Of a DNA stretch of 64,000 nt, positions 13,234 to 24,679 are shown one piece after another. The stretch is from Oegoconia quadripuncta (Eukaryota > Arthropoda > Insecta > Lepidoptera > Autostichidae), in NCBI GenBank assembly GCA_949316235.1, contig OX438742.1, positions 9,084,815 through 9,148,814 of the forward strand, written 5' to 3'. The position numbers were made by a program, and so were the translations under genes. Position 1 is the stretch's first letter. Every line of letters starts with the position of its first letter. A model generated the notes under the pieces. That model was not told the DNA's origin and made no database searches. It saw only the letters and a program-made list of their open reading frames with translations.

Positions 13234-13239
13234 TTTATT
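13234..13239 (-). terminator. Candidate polyadenylation signal of the zinc-finger gene
   Basis: AATAAA on the minus strand about 170 bases after the stop codon. Such hexamers are common by chance in AT-rich DNA. Confidence 0.35.
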
Positions 13240-13408
13240 TCGCGAAACCCCATGGGAGTGCGGTCGAGAACGATGATATCGAAATAAATAGTGTTCAATT
13301 TGGCCCGCAAGGCCGAAACCCATATGGGCCGTAATCGGCTTTACGGAAAATCTAAGTGGAATACGGCCACAGTTATCGAAGCGTAACATACACTAACCGT
13401 AATGCTGT

Positions 13409-13647
13409 TTACGCGATTACCACAGTCGCGTCACTGGACTTCTCATCAGAGGACCCATTGGAGATTGTACCCGGGTGGGATTTCATCAAATGCCGTAGTA
13501 GGCTGGTTGCTGAGGCGAACACCTTTTGGCACATAGTGCAGCGTGACTGAGTAACTGTGTGCCTGTAAAGGATGTGGCTCTGCAAGGCAGACACCGAGAT
13601 GAAACTGCGGTTGCAGGTTGTGCAGTCCGTCGCTCCAGGGGGATGGA
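13409..13647 (-). CDS. Zinc-finger gene exon 3 with stop
   Basis: Acceptor tatgttgttccag is directly before 13647. The split codon G|TC gives Val and the next residue is the last His of finger 5, so the splice completes that finger. Fingers 6 (CTTCNRSFISVSALQSH) and 7 (CTMCQKVFASATSLLRH) follow, then a short Ser/Asp tail and TAA at 13409-13411. Confidence 0.9.
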
Positions 13648-16600
13648 CTGGAACAACATAAATGGGGACAAATTAGTTGATGATCAGACAAATTTAACCG
13701 CCTCCGTGGCTCAATGTAAACAACATGGGTTTACGATTCGGAGGTCGCGGGTTCGATCCCCAGCTGGGTACATGTTTAAGTACTCGGTTTGGTTGGTGGT
13801 AGGGCATTTTAAATGTCCGCCTGGCTCTAGCTACCACCATCTATCTAAATCTGCCGCCAAGCAGCAAAGTTATTTGCATTGTTGTGTTCCGGCTGTCAGA
13901 GATAAGATAGCCAGTCCCCCAAATGTGTTGGGGTTTCCGGGTCAGTACGCTTCCACCTTCGACCTCATATTCACTTAACATCAGGTGTGATTGAGGTCAA
14001 GACAAGTGACAACCCGTTGTGCATATAAAAAAAAAATTTCTACAACACTAAATATTTCGGACACTGTGCTACCAATACACATAACTACATAAATATTTAT
14101 ATTAATATCCATGACTCAGGAAATTGGTAGTCATCACACAAACATTTACCCTAAGCGGGAATCGAACCAGATATCATCGGGTTCGAATGCAGGGTCGCTA
14201 CCCACTACACCAATCGGTAATCGAATTACCAATAAATGTCGGATTGAACAAATTACATTTTATGAGTATTAAAATTGATGTACGAGCCAAGCCAATTAGC
14301 GTAGTTGCGAGGAGAGATATTATTTTCGAACTGTTAAATAAACTTTACCGTAATTGTTAAAACGAAAATTCACGCCGAAATAAATGATGCATCGAAACAA
14401 TGATGTTGATCATACGCATTATAATGAGTGATCACTGCAAGCTACCGGATAAATTTTAAATTCTCGATAATGACAGGAATATAAGTTTGAAGCTTATATT
14501 TTGGATTTAGGGTGTATACATACATAAGGAGCGATTCTAATCGCCCAGCGGGCTGGCTGGAATATTTGATGAGACGTAGGTACCTAATTTAACTTGATTG
14601 GCTATAGAAAATTAGTTATTCAGTGGCTATAATATTAACCGTAATTCTCTAAATGACTTTGATTGGCGGAATTATTATAGAATATGGAAAATTGAGATGA
14701 GGCTAAAAAGGCAGCCACTAAAACTGTTGTAGTAACAAGAAATCGTATTTAACGCTCAGAACGTAGTTGCTGACTGTTTTTTCGTTACATTCGATCTTGT
14801 TGACTGTAAACAGAGGTCAGTGAATTGAAATTAATTTACAAAATAACGCAAAACACTTTTGCATACAACGCTAAGCTAAGAAAAGTTACTAAGCCGAAAT
14901 AAAAGAGGGTCATTAGCTACCACAAACAGAAGACATTACAATGATTCAAATAATTCTTATTTTTCTATACCAAGAATTTTCGAAGTATCACTGATCGATT
15001 GGTAACAGTCGATTTTTTTTTTAACGTTTTATCCGTAGAAATGTTTAGAAATTCTTGGACATACACACAGCGCCATCTAGTATGCTAGCGCACTAAGCAA
15101 CTAGGCTTATATTATGGATACCATATGGTTCATAAAGTTCACAAAAATATTTTTTTTTTGGAAATTTATACATATTTTGAATTCGAACCCGCAACGCGAT
15201 AGGTATCAATGTTTTGTAACTTTTACCAAATTTAGTGCCTATTATAATTGGTTATTAATAACTATACATTGAAAATTTCGAAAATTCCCGAGAAAACAAA
15301 TGATTACATCTAGATATACCAAACAAACTATGTTGAAAGCTTATCTTCGGAACGGCGTAACCGATTTCCATCAAATATGGCTAAGAACCTTCTCCTACCT
15401 CCTCTTTTTAATAAAAAAACAAACGACTTCCTACAAAGTAAAAAAATAATTTTACTGGAACGGCATCACTTAATCAGTTTCTCTGTCGTAATTATTATTT
15501 TTAGTATATAAAAAAATGTATTTCGAAGTCGGCGTCAATGTTGAAAGTAAATCAATCTACACTAGTCGATGTCACTGGTGACCCGAGAGCTGGTTGTTTC
15601 CTCGCTCAACGCTTAAGTATCTGCATCCAACGAGGAAACGCTGCCAGCGTTTACCTTGCCTCGCGGCCCCAATTTTTTACATTTGTTCTAGTTTATATTT
15701 AAATTCCATCTCTCTATTTGTTACTGTTTTTAAATAACTTTATTGCTTACATCTACACTTAACATTGACGCCGACTTAGGATATTTTTTCATATACTAGA
15801 AATAATAATAATTATAGGTGACTACGCGTAGATAACCCAAGATGATATCCCTCCAAATTAAGTAGGTATATCCTCATGACGTCATAAACATTACCTCACA
15901 AGTGGTGGCCGGTAAATTCATGATGCTGCAAACATTACTACCCTATTAATATTCATGCAGTTATTCGTTGACTATTTATAAGGGGAGTGGACTATTTTTG
16001 TGTGTATCTATGAGGCGTATTGAACTGGGTGATATTTATACATATAATAATAAAATTTTGAAGGTTATTTGCCTTGGGCATACAGTGCCATCTAGTTCCA
16101 CACTAAGCAACTAGGCTTGACTTATGGATCCCAAATGTATGATTAACTACATAAATACCTGTTTTTTATTACTATTAATTCATATTACCATACAAATATA
16201 TGCCCCTGGCGGGATTCAAAACCGCGATCTCTAGACATAGGGCTGTGTCTCTAAGCAATATACCAAATAGGTCGTATTCGTATAATTCTTCCGAAAGGAA
16301 TTCTCGATAGTCAAAAGGTAAACCGATATACAAGGATAACGACTTTGTTTTATACCATTTAGAAAAGAGATATTTAGATATTCCAGCCTGCGTAGCATGA
16401 CATCGTTTGTCGCGCGCGACTTAGAGTGAGAGTGGGATAGTTGTTTATTTCGTCCAACCGAAAGAGCAGGACAAATATTATCTCCTTCGACATAAACGTT
16501 TCACCTGTCATGCTACGGGCGCTGGTTTCATGATACAGTACAAATTTTAGCTATAGCATATTTTTAAATCCATACTTATAACACACTTTTACACCTACGT

Positions 16601-18293
16601 CAAAAAGAGAAGGGACTCACATAAATTGATTAGCATCTAACGAAACGGTTAACCTGCGCCAATTTTTCAATATTAGGTATATCCCATCAAAACAACCCCA
16701 CAATCGGTGTAATTAGTTTTCTAAATAATAATAAAACATGTTACAAGTACAACTGATACACAGGTGGTGACTAGTCTTGATTATGTGACCCATTATTCTC
16801 GAAGGTAGAGGAGACTGTGCCACTACAATGGGAACATAAATCGGTTCAGTAAATTACCTAAACCATTGTCTGGCGTAACCCTTACCTGTGGTGATGTGGT
16901 TGGACAGCCCCCTGGCACTGCTGAACGATCGACGACAGAGATTACACCAGTAGCTGGTCCTCTCCATATGCTTGTACTTGACATGGTTACGAAGGGCCAG
17001 CTGAGAGCTAAATACTTTCGAACAGACGAGACACGGCGACTTCGTCTTGACGCACGTCAGCTCGTGGCGCTCTGTGAATGGTGACAAGTTTAGATATTAC
17101 ATAGGGCAGTCCTTATGGATACCTCTTCGCAAGACGAGGAGGTTAGCATTAGCAAGATTTGATTCGGCAGAACGCGGTTCGAATACCGGATAAATTCCTG
17201 TGATGTCTCAATCATCCGATGGAGTCACAAGTCAGTCCGTCAGAGAACTCTACTAGTCCTGGGCCAACTTATTCACCATTCCATTCTGCATATTATACTC
17301 CCGTAGAGGCATGAGATTACCTTATATTATAAAACTTCAACTACAATTATAAGCGTACAATTGATGGCGTAACTTATACAATAAATACTGACCTAACGGT
17401 GAACCTTTTGAAGGAAAAGCTACAAACGTAAAATTTATCAAAAAATCCTATAATTTCTTTAAAACTAAACCACGATATACATACCTCTAAAAGTTTGATT
17501 TACCATATACCTATATACAACATAACTAAATATTTTATCATCATTATCTATCACACAATACATAAATCTTTACTTAATTTAGTCATTTTAGTAAAAGGAA
17601 TTTGGCATTAATTTTGAATAAGTATACGAGTCTGTGACTTAGTACTGTTTATAACTATACTGCACTGACACCACAGAATAATTAATAGTACTAAAGGTAC
17701 TGACACTCGAATGATCAGAGACAAACATTTTCTGTGTCCTGTGGTCGACGACTAAGAAACGAAAATAATATTTTCCATCTAAATATAAGACTATGTACTT
17801 ATAATTTACGATGCAACTAACAGGTCAATTGAATGCGCAATGTCAATTGAATTGAATCTTATGCGCAACGGAGAATCTAGTAGAGAGACAAGTAAGAGCG
17901 GTTAACTGTAATAAAAGTTAAATTACCTAACATAACCGGCGACAGAAAGCTTCTATAGCAAGCGTGACAGCGGTGTTTATACCGGTGCTTGTACTGCACG
18001 TGTGCATGAAGACTCAACAGCGACGGGTATTTCTTGTCGCATGCTACACATTGCGCCTCTATGTGGCTCTCTGGATGTTTCAACATTCGGTGAGAGTGCA
18101 ATGTACTGATGGTCTTGTAAATTTTCCCGCAGTGCTGGCACACATGACCGATGTGGTCGCTGTCGGACGTAGACTGGTCGTCTTGCAGCATGTCATGCAA
18201 TACAGCTGTCGAAGTTTGCAAGTGTTCGGTGACTATCTGATTGTCGTCAATCACCTCCTCTTTTACCACGCCTACGGCACTAATATCACTCAT
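13409..18293 (-). CDS. Seven-finger zinc-finger protein gene, complete, three exons
   Basis: Exons on the minus strand are 18293-17927, 17071-16886 and 13647-13409, all with GT-AG introns and matching phases, giving 263 residues. Fingers by Cys/His positions: 52/55/68/73, 82/85/98/103, 109/112/125/129 (Cys in the last place), 136/139/152/157, 165/168/181/186, 193/196/209/214 and 221/224/237/242. All have twelve residues between the second Cys and first His. The ATG has an in-frame TGA five codons upstream. A VKEE motif at residues 10-13 fits a SUMO-attachment consensus. The long acidic N-terminus (1-48) has no domain that I recognise. Likely a nuclear DNA- or RNA-binding regulator; target unknown. 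I cannot assign an orthologue. It lies antisense to DIP2, possibly nested in it. Confidence 0.9.
13698..14037 (+). mobile_element. SINE-B, tRNA-derived, full-length with A tail
   Basis: The head CCGCCTCCGTGGCTCAATG and GGTCGCGGGTTCGATCCCC gives RNA polymerase III A- and B-box-like sequences. The body includes CTACCACCATCTATCTAAAT, and the end is an A run after CAACCCGTTGTGCATAT. It lies in intron 2 of the zinc-finger gene, antisense to it, 50 bases from the exon 3 acceptor. Second near-full copy at 60517-60827. Confidence 0.8.
14050..14222 (-). mobile_element. SINE-A2, minus strand, degraded
   Basis: Reversed tRNA-like head (ACTACACCAATCGGT) with a body that includes CATCACACAAACATTTACCC. 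Related to the copy at 43099-43300. Confidence 0.6.
14223..15055. other. Intron sequence of the zinc-finger gene, nothing seen
   Basis: No coding frame or known repeat recognised. Confidence 0.3.
15060..15210 (-). mobile_element. SINE-A fragment, minus strand
   Basis: ACACACAGCGCCATCTAGTA at the start and GAATTCGAACCCGCAACG near the end. The tRNA-like head is broken. Confidence 0.6.
15580..15790 (+). mobile_element. LINE tail (GAGGAAACGCTGCCAGCGTT)
   Basis: This phrase followed by TAAATTCCATCTCTCTATTT is the 3' region of a common lepidopteran LINE. A second piece is at 49110-49215. Confidence 0.5.
16079..16275 (-). mobile_element. SINE-A copy, minus strand
   Basis: CAGTGCCATCTAGTTCCACA, then ATATGCCCCTGGCGGGATTC, and head ACCAAATAGGTCGT. 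Diverged. Confidence 0.65.
16383..16525. mobile_element. 143-bp MITE-like element
   Basis: Ends CCAGCCTGCGTAGCATGACA and the reverse complement of CCAGCGCCCGTAGCATGACA. The interior has TGTCGCGCGCGACTTAGAGT. A truncated copy is at 23511-23582. Confidence 0.6.
16886..17071 (-). CDS. Zinc-finger gene exon 2
   Basis: Acceptor accattcacag is directly before 17071; donor gtaagg follows 16886. It completes finger 3 (ERHELTC), holds finger 4 (CLVCSKVFSSQLALRNH) and most of finger 5 (CNLCRRSFSSARGLSNHITT). Phases 1 and 1. Confidence 0.9.
17927..18293 (-). CDS. Zinc-finger gene exon 1
   Basis: Starts MSDISAVGVVKEEVIDDNQI. It holds fingers 1 and 2 and the two cysteines of finger 3 (CHACYRSFLSPVML). 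Donor is TTAG|gtaatt, and the exon ends with one base of a split codon. An in-frame TGA at 18309-18311 precedes the ATG. Confidence 0.9.
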
Positions 18294-18311
18294 AATAAAT
18301 GATTCCAGTCA

Positions 18312-19419
18312 ATATCCCTCTGCTATTTATTTTGTCAATACATATTTTTATTATCACAATGTCAATGAATCCTCCGAGAAAAAAAGAATGGCGAATAAAA
18401 AAATTATTTGTTTTTTTTTCTGGCGACGTATAAAGGCCAAGGAGCATTAAAATCTTTTTTCTTAGGAATATTTTTTTTTTAATTATATGCAGGCAAGGAT
18501 TTTTCGTGTAGTCGACGCATAGTCGGAATAACGCTCACGATATTTGCTTGTCGATTCTCAGGTGACCTGACCGAACTGTGTAGAGGATCATGTATGCAAT
18601 CCCCCACGGTAAATACCGCACCGCTGATTGACTTAAAATCGATCGTGTACCTGAACGGGTTTCTTAGAGCTGTTACTGTTTATAATTTCTATGGCACTCT
18701 GGTATTGAATAAATTACAATCGGGAAATATAATTCAATAGAGCCATAGAGAACTTCCGTCTATATGTAGGTGCTATACGTAACATTTTGATTTTTATAAT
18801 ATTTTGTATTCTTGAATTAATCGACTTGATATAATTATTTTCCTTTTATGTTAGCATAATCATTAACATTTCACACAAATTCATTGTATTCTGTGAGTTG
18901 TAGCATTTTTAGCCACTTGCATGATTTCCGATTCATGTACCTCAGTCCATTAATTAATACTAATATTTCTCATAAAATAAACGTTCGGCATCCTCCTCGT
19001 ATAGTACTTTTAAGGGCATAGCTAATCGGTAAAATGTGGTTACGGGTGTGTGTCTTTTGTTTTTTATTGTATAGCGAATGTGTAAATTTTAAACGATGTT
19101 AATTATTTTACGTAGACATATGGGTCATTAAATTAGGGTTCCAAATACGTTTTGTTTTTATTTACAAAAGCTATGAACTGCCTAATTGTTTTGTTTTGAA
19201 ACGTGTCATTGTGTACCTTAATTATTTTTTACTGAAATTATCATAACAAACAGAGATCATTGTTGTCTTTGAATATGGCGATTTAACTTTTAAACGATTT
19301 GGAATCGAAAACAAATAAATCAAAATTTACTGCCTTTCAATCTCGTTCCAACATTTCACTAAATAATAGTTTCGCATCGTTCGATCAACATTCTCGCCGG
19401 CCAGTAAAAATTTGATTCG
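18312..19419. other. Upstream flank of the zinc-finger gene
   Basis: AT-rich; no frame, no recognised repeat, no clear core promoter. Confidence 0.3.
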
Positions 19420-19640
19420 ATTCCAAATTTGATTTGTGGCGTTCCGTGTGTGGTGTGGTGACGTGTACGTACCTATGGTTCTTTATCGGGTCGCAGTGAG
19501 GTCCGCCGCGGCGCTTCGCTCACCGCCTGGCAGGACCAACAGACGACTCACACGGAACGAGAGTCGCTACCATTCGGGTGAGTCAGCACTATAAAGAACC
19601 TACTAGCAATATCGCAGCGGCCATTATTGTGGTGTGTGAC
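19420..19640. promoter_or_regulatory. GC-rich segment upstream of the zinc-finger gene, with interleaved inverted repeats
   Basis: Much richer in G+C and CpG than its surroundings, about 1.1 kb upstream of the zinc-finger ATG. It contains two perfect inverted repeats in an a-b-a'-b' order: CGTTCCGTGTG (19440-19450 with 19549-19559) and GGTTCTTTAT (19477-19486 with 19591-19600). A shorter GTGAG/CTCAC pair lies inside. A strong donor-like CGG|GTGAGT sits near 19577 on the plus strand. It could be a promoter with a noncoding first exon, a structured RNA, or a small mobile element. I cannot choose between these from sequence alone. Confidence 0.4.
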
Positions 19641-20298
19641 TGTTGTATGTAAAATATTTGTTTATTTTTTGGCGGGATGGTTTGTTTCTATGTAGTTTAC
19701 AGTTTATATATATTATTTAATATAAGTACTTATTTTGATGTTCTGTATTTTATTGGGTTTGCTGTATTCGGTTTATTCGGCGGCTATTAATTAACCTAAA
19801 GCATCCTAAAGTCTGGTAATGTAATATGACTGGTAATTTGTAAGTAATTTTTATAGTAGCACTTTGTAATTCACAGCACTTTTAGTATGTCTACTTATCT
19901 TTCGGGTTATTGTTCTAATTGACCTTGATCTTGAAGTGACTTATGTGTTGATTCACTTATAAATTGTTCGCAAGACCCGGCGCGCACAGAGCAACTGTAC
20001 GGTTAAACCGCACATATGATTGTATTAGCGTCAACATTTGCATTTTGCCCGGTCCTCCGAGGAGCTGCGCGCTGTACTTCAGTTCACGTTCGTGTATCAA
20101 ACCATTCGCGTGTGCTCTTCATCATCACCGCTTTTCACATGTTTTTATCGTATATCTGAATAATATAATATATCCATTAAGTAAACAAACTGTACGATTC
20201 TCGTACAGCAACTTTAATCGTGACGAAAATTCGCCATTTCGACTTCATTCCTGACTAAAACGCAAATACTCGTAGCTGCGGCCTGGTCGAACAGGAGC

Positions 20299-20358
20299 AT
20301 GGACAAGATATTGCTAGCTGTCGCGGCGACTAAAGTTCTCCGTGCGCTTCAGGTCTAA
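20299..20358 (+). other. Short ORF of 19 codons in a GC-rich patch
   Basis: ATG to TAA encodes MDKILLAVAATKVLRALQV. The end CAG|GTCTAA could instead be a weak splice donor. No homology recognised; reported only because it sits in locally GC-rich DNA. Confidence 0.15.
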
Positions 20359-20545
20359 ATTGTTGAATAAGTAGTTTATATTAATGTTAAAAAGTAGTAG
20401 AACACCCATTTTTACAAGGTTTCATATTGTTATAGTAAGAGCTGTAGAAGCCTATTTAAAATACCTAGTATTTTCCTCTTATTCAGAAACTATTGCAATA
20501 GTGCGACTTGTTACGCCAAAAATAAGCTATTTCCAATCCCATACA

Positions 20546-20685
20546 ATGTCCGTATTCATCACACAAACATATGACCCTAGTGGGATTCGAACCCGCAACC
20601 TTTTGGCACAGATTACTAATAAGTTACTAAAGTAACTTTTGGTATAGTGGTCAGAGTTGCTAACCACTACACCAAACAGGTCGTC
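20546..20685 (-). mobile_element. SINE-A head half, minus strand, with internal duplication
   Basis: GTGGGATTCGAACCCGCAAC and the head GGTATAGTGGTCAGAGTTGC, ending CAGGTCGTC. The CCTTTTGG segment is repeated with an insertion between 20601 and 20641. Confidence 0.65.
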
Positions 20686-21110
20686 AAAGGTAGTTGTTTA
20701 TTATCTGCATGTAATTCCACAAAATAATACTGTCACCGCATAACCGCAATAATTTGTGATTACTGTCCGCACTTCGGTCTGGACTCGAATAATGTTAGGT
20801 GTGGTGAGCGTAAATCAGGATATCGTATAATATCGGATAATCATACGACAGGTCTTGTTTTGTATAAGGCTCGCTACGCCTTTAGGTAATTTTATCGCTA
20901 TTAGATTGAGTCATCATCAGCCTTACATGTTCCCATTGTTGGAGCAGGGCCTCACAGATTCGCCCCTCGGACCCAGGGCGGATTGGCTGGTGTCTGACTA
21001 GTTGTTACCCAACAGTGAGTGTTTTTAATCCGCCCCTGTAATAGGCTACCGACTTGACTTAACCTTCAATTAAAAGCAACCTGACCGGGTGACGAAGCAC
21101 GGAAACACTT
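20686..21110. other. No gene; possible LINE tail
   Basis: ATCATCAGCCTTACATGTTC followed by CCCATTGTTGGAGCAGGGCC (about 20911-20951) looks like a diverged LINE tail. Confidence 0.35.
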
Positions 21111-21114
21111 ATAT

Positions 21115-21200
21115 TAAAATGCCACTAGTGGTCACCCATCCATCGACTGACCGCGCCAAATTTTTCTTAACTACGCTAATCGAAAACGGCACGAGTGATA
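21115..21200 (-). mobile_element. 5S-rRNA-derived SINE head, minus strand
   Basis: On the minus strand reads GTAGTTAAG, eight unmatched bases, GGCGCGGTCAGT, then GGATGGGTGACCAC. Order and spacing match the 5S rRNA control region. Confidence 0.65.
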
Positions 21201-21664
21201 AATATAAAGGATATTTTTTTTTTATACAGTGCAAGTAGTCATTTATTTCAGAAACTACAGAACCAATCAATATTTAGTATTTTACTCTAACTTGGACAGG
21301 CGCTATAGAACATTTCGAAATGCCGATTGCACAAGTTTCAAGCTTTCTGTCGGATGGGGCCGTACTTCTAACCAGGAAGCCGCACTACAGGATACTGATA
21401 AAATGGAACTGGACTAACTTTAGTTTATAAAAAAAATAAATGAAAGCGAATTGCGAATTCAAAGTTATGCTTCCAAAGGTAAAATGGTATAAGAAAATGA
21501 AGATTATTTGAGAAATAAACAAACTTGTCCTCCAAGAATGAGGTCAGTTTATGTTTACGCTTTGCTTTTTAAATATTTAAAACTTTGATTCATACAAAAC
21601 AAACATGACAAAATATTGTACTTATTTTTAATTAGTACCTACTAACTTTTAATTAGTATACTAT

Positions 21665-21915
21665 TAGGTCTGGTGCTGATAGGCCTAGGATGGGTGGTCA
21701 CCCAAATGCCATTGGTGGTCACCAATGGCATTTTAATACGAGTCTTTCTGTACATCGGAGGGTTTGGCAATTGTTTTCAATTGAACGTAGTCGTTAACTC
21801 AAGTCGGTGGCCAAAAGGGCGGCTTAAAAACTAAATTCCCCCATCCTTGGCACGCGTGGTGGAATGGCCATACCATCTCTCAGTGAGAGGAGGCCATGGT
21901 CCAACAGTGATCTGC
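21665..21915 (+). mobile_element. 5S-type SINE with a LINE-like tail
   Basis: AGGATGGGTGGTCACCC at the head and CCATCTCTCAGTGAGAGGAG then GCCATGGTCCAACAGTGA at the tail. The tail is shared with the copy at 24450-24670. It contains a 14-base palindrome pair at 21704-21733. Confidence 0.5.
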
Positions 21916-23505
21916 CAGTACTATTAAGAATATTACAGCACCAAGACAAAATTTATTGGTGATCTTCATGGAATAGTTTTGATTAATACTCTTTGGATTT
22001 GTGCTCTTCGAGAAATACGACAAAAGCAACCTTACCCACTTTCTACTCCACACTGGTTTTACGCTACTTACCTTGCTAAGCCCACCTGCAAGCAATATTG
22101 ATTAAGTACCTACTGAACGCGTCTTACTAGATTAGATAAGCGCTAGTGATTGTCCAGTCTTTGCTGACCTCTCGTGCTCTCCGCATCTCTTGACGATAGG
22201 ACGCCAAAAAGTTAATAAAAAAAAGTCTTTGATTTTTCAACATAAAGGTTGAGTTCCGCTTGAAGATAGTCACTGATGTGAAATGTGGAAGGGCGGAAAC
22301 TCCAGCGAACGCCTAAATTATTTCAAATATTAGAGCTCCAATAAATGCAATTTTATATTTAGCATTTTATATCACCAATCGAAAATATTTTATTCTGAAA
22401 TTGAACATGCGATAATTTCAGAGTGTCATTTCATGTTTGGTACTAATCGTATATTTTCAATTCTAAAATAAATCATTTAGAAACTAGACTAGCAGAAATA
22501 CTTCAATCCTTTTCATAATAATCCCTTTTAAAATGTCCCGGTTAGTCGTCTATACCTCTATTTTTAAATAAGGTTACTGTTTAAATTGCAAAATTGACAA
22601 TTTTAAAAATCCTAATCTAACGGGGAGTGTGGCTAAATGTAAAATCCAGCCAAGCGGAAGCGACAATCGAATTTTCATAATATTGCGCTTCTCCCTCTGA
22701 TACGGGCTTGCGTCCACTTGGCCGTGTCGCCTCGTCATTTGCCTTACGTTGTATTTATTTTGTAATGACTGCGTAGCTTGCCCATTTCAGAACAAATTAA
22801 TCTATGTGACACTCAAAATGTACGATTAATACAAAAATCGAATAATTGGAGTAAAAATCGATGACGGCCGGCACATTGACGATGATAGGTGATCTGTGTG
22901 CTAAGTGCGAGTTTTGTGTTTTACGCAAAAAGTATCTACGAAAAAAATCGTTTTGCAAACTATCCACTAGAGGCGCTGCACATTTCTTCATAAAAATTGT
23001 CACGTAAACGTGAACGCGACAGTAAAGTTAAGTCGAAAACTCACACTCCGCCCTCTGTATATGACGTCGTTCAGGATGGCATGAGTCGATAAGCCGTGAT
23101 GTCCTAGCTTGTCGACACAGTCATCGCACTTACAGCGGTGAGGTGAATTGGTTTTTTAACCTAATGGGTCGTTCGATCTATAAGGACCAACATTCACTGA
23201 AGATATGTAGTAGTAGAAGTAATAGGTACTTTATTAATACACATACGAATTTTTGAGATTGTATTGGTTTTAATTGTTTTTTTTTATTATGTTACGTTGG
23301 CATGTAAATGCGCGTCGGACTTCAATATTTTAATTATGATGAAACAAACAATATTATGATGTGTCATTAGATTCCGTCATCAGAATGGGGTTAGTTTTGA
23401 CAAATGCGATGATTGTTGCCATTTCGGGCTACAAAAATCGTTTGATCAATAAATTTAAAACTACTAAACTAGATTACTAGATAAAATAACGAAATCCAAT
23501 TCGTA
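21916..23505. other. No gene seen
   Basis: No coding frame or assigned repeat. Confidence 0.3.
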
Positions 23506-23510
23506 TAGCT

Positions 23511-23582
23511 GCCCCCGTAGCATAACATTGTGTCGCGCGCGGCGTAAGTATGAGAATGGGATAGTTGTATATTTCGTCCAAG
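23511..23582. mobile_element. Truncated copy of the 16383-16525 MITE
   Basis: CCCGTAGCATAACATTGTGT then CGCGCGCGGCGTAAGTATG and GGGATAGTTGTATATTTCGT match the left half of that element. Confidence 0.5.
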
Positions 23583-23610
23583 CGAATAAATAAAAATAAA
23601 TATACTTAGA

Positions 23611-23845
23611 CATACACACAGCGCCATCTAGTTCCACAGTAAGCAACTATAGGCTTGTGTTGTAGATACCAGATGGTTGATATACTACATAAATACATTT
23701 CTTTTTTGTAAATAAATGAAAACATCCATAAATCGGGTACACATGTCCGTATTCATCACACAAACATATGCACCTAGCTGATTCGAACCCGCAACTTTTT
23801 GGTATAGTCGTCAGAGTTGCTAACCACTATACCAAACTGGTCGTC
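23611..23845 (-). mobile_element. SINE-A, minus strand
   Basis: Full-length layout: CACACAGCGCCATCTAGTTC, CAGATGGTTGATATACTACA, GATTCGAACCCGCAAC, head ending GGTCGTC. Confidence 0.75.
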
Positions 23846-24449
23846 AATGAGCAGTACAAATTCTTCTCGCGCGAAATAAACATTCGCGCCCGTCATACGC
23901 TAGTGCAGATGGTATTGCCGATACGAAACTCGATTGTATTCCTGTAGTGGACGCACGCCATCGATAAATCCGTAATTGCATTCGCTCGCTCGCCGACAAT
24001 TGACGCAAGCCTTTATAAGCTTAACATCTACTACCTAATTGAGACCACAAGCGTAAATAAAGTTTCACCCAATATTAAGTCATCAGTCGGCAAATTAGCT
24101 CCGGCGCGTTGTAAAGCCGCAACAGTGGTTTAGGATGCAACCACAGATTAATAAACGACGAGATTGCAATGCAAAGGTCGTGAGTTCGATTCTCACCGCA
24201 GACTATTGTTGGTGAGCGAATACTAATAAGAGCTTAACCTTATTTGAATTGACAAAGCGTGGTTTATGTTGGGAAAAAAGCTTCTATGCGGTTAAACGAG
24301 CAGACAGGTGGATTAATATATTTTAGAGTGTACCTTGGTTGCTCTGGCACCTCCATACATTATGTTTTTAGTGTGATATTTCTTATGATTTGGTTTTTAG
24401 TCGATTATTCGTAAGCTGTATTAAAGTATAGTATTCGGTTTCAATTATG

Positions 24450-24670
24450 GAGGTTAAGCAATATCAGGGGCAGTCAATCCTTGGATAGGTGACCACTAGT
24501 AGAACGTTAAACAGTCGTTCCCAATTGTGTTCAATTGCAAGCATTCGTTAAGCCAAGTGAGTGGTCTATAAAAACTTACTGTCAGATGGCCACAATCCAT
24601 CAGTCCGCACTATGCCCTCGTGGTGGATTATGGCACATACCCTCTCTCAGTGTCACTCCAACAGTGAGGA
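24450..24670 (+). mobile_element. 5S-rRNA-derived SINE, best copy
   Basis: 24452-24496 reads GGTTAAGCAATATCAGGGG, CAGTCAATCC, then TTGGATAGGTGACCAC. This lines up without gaps with the 5S rRNA segment AGTTAAGCAACGTC to TTGGATGGGTGACC. The body and the tail (CCCTCTCTCAGTGTCACTCC) match the copy at 21665. Confidence 0.7.
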
Positions 24671-24679
24671 CGTGTAGGC

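Noticed and set aside
13720..13775. tRNA gene suggested by A-box and B-box sequences
   Set aside because: The same sequence heads other SINE-B copies, the arms do not close into a full cloverleaf, and a SINE body and A tail follow.
13559..13978. 139-codon plus-strand frame
   Set aside because: It overlaps zinc-finger exon 3 in antisense and SINE-B, so it is a chance frame.
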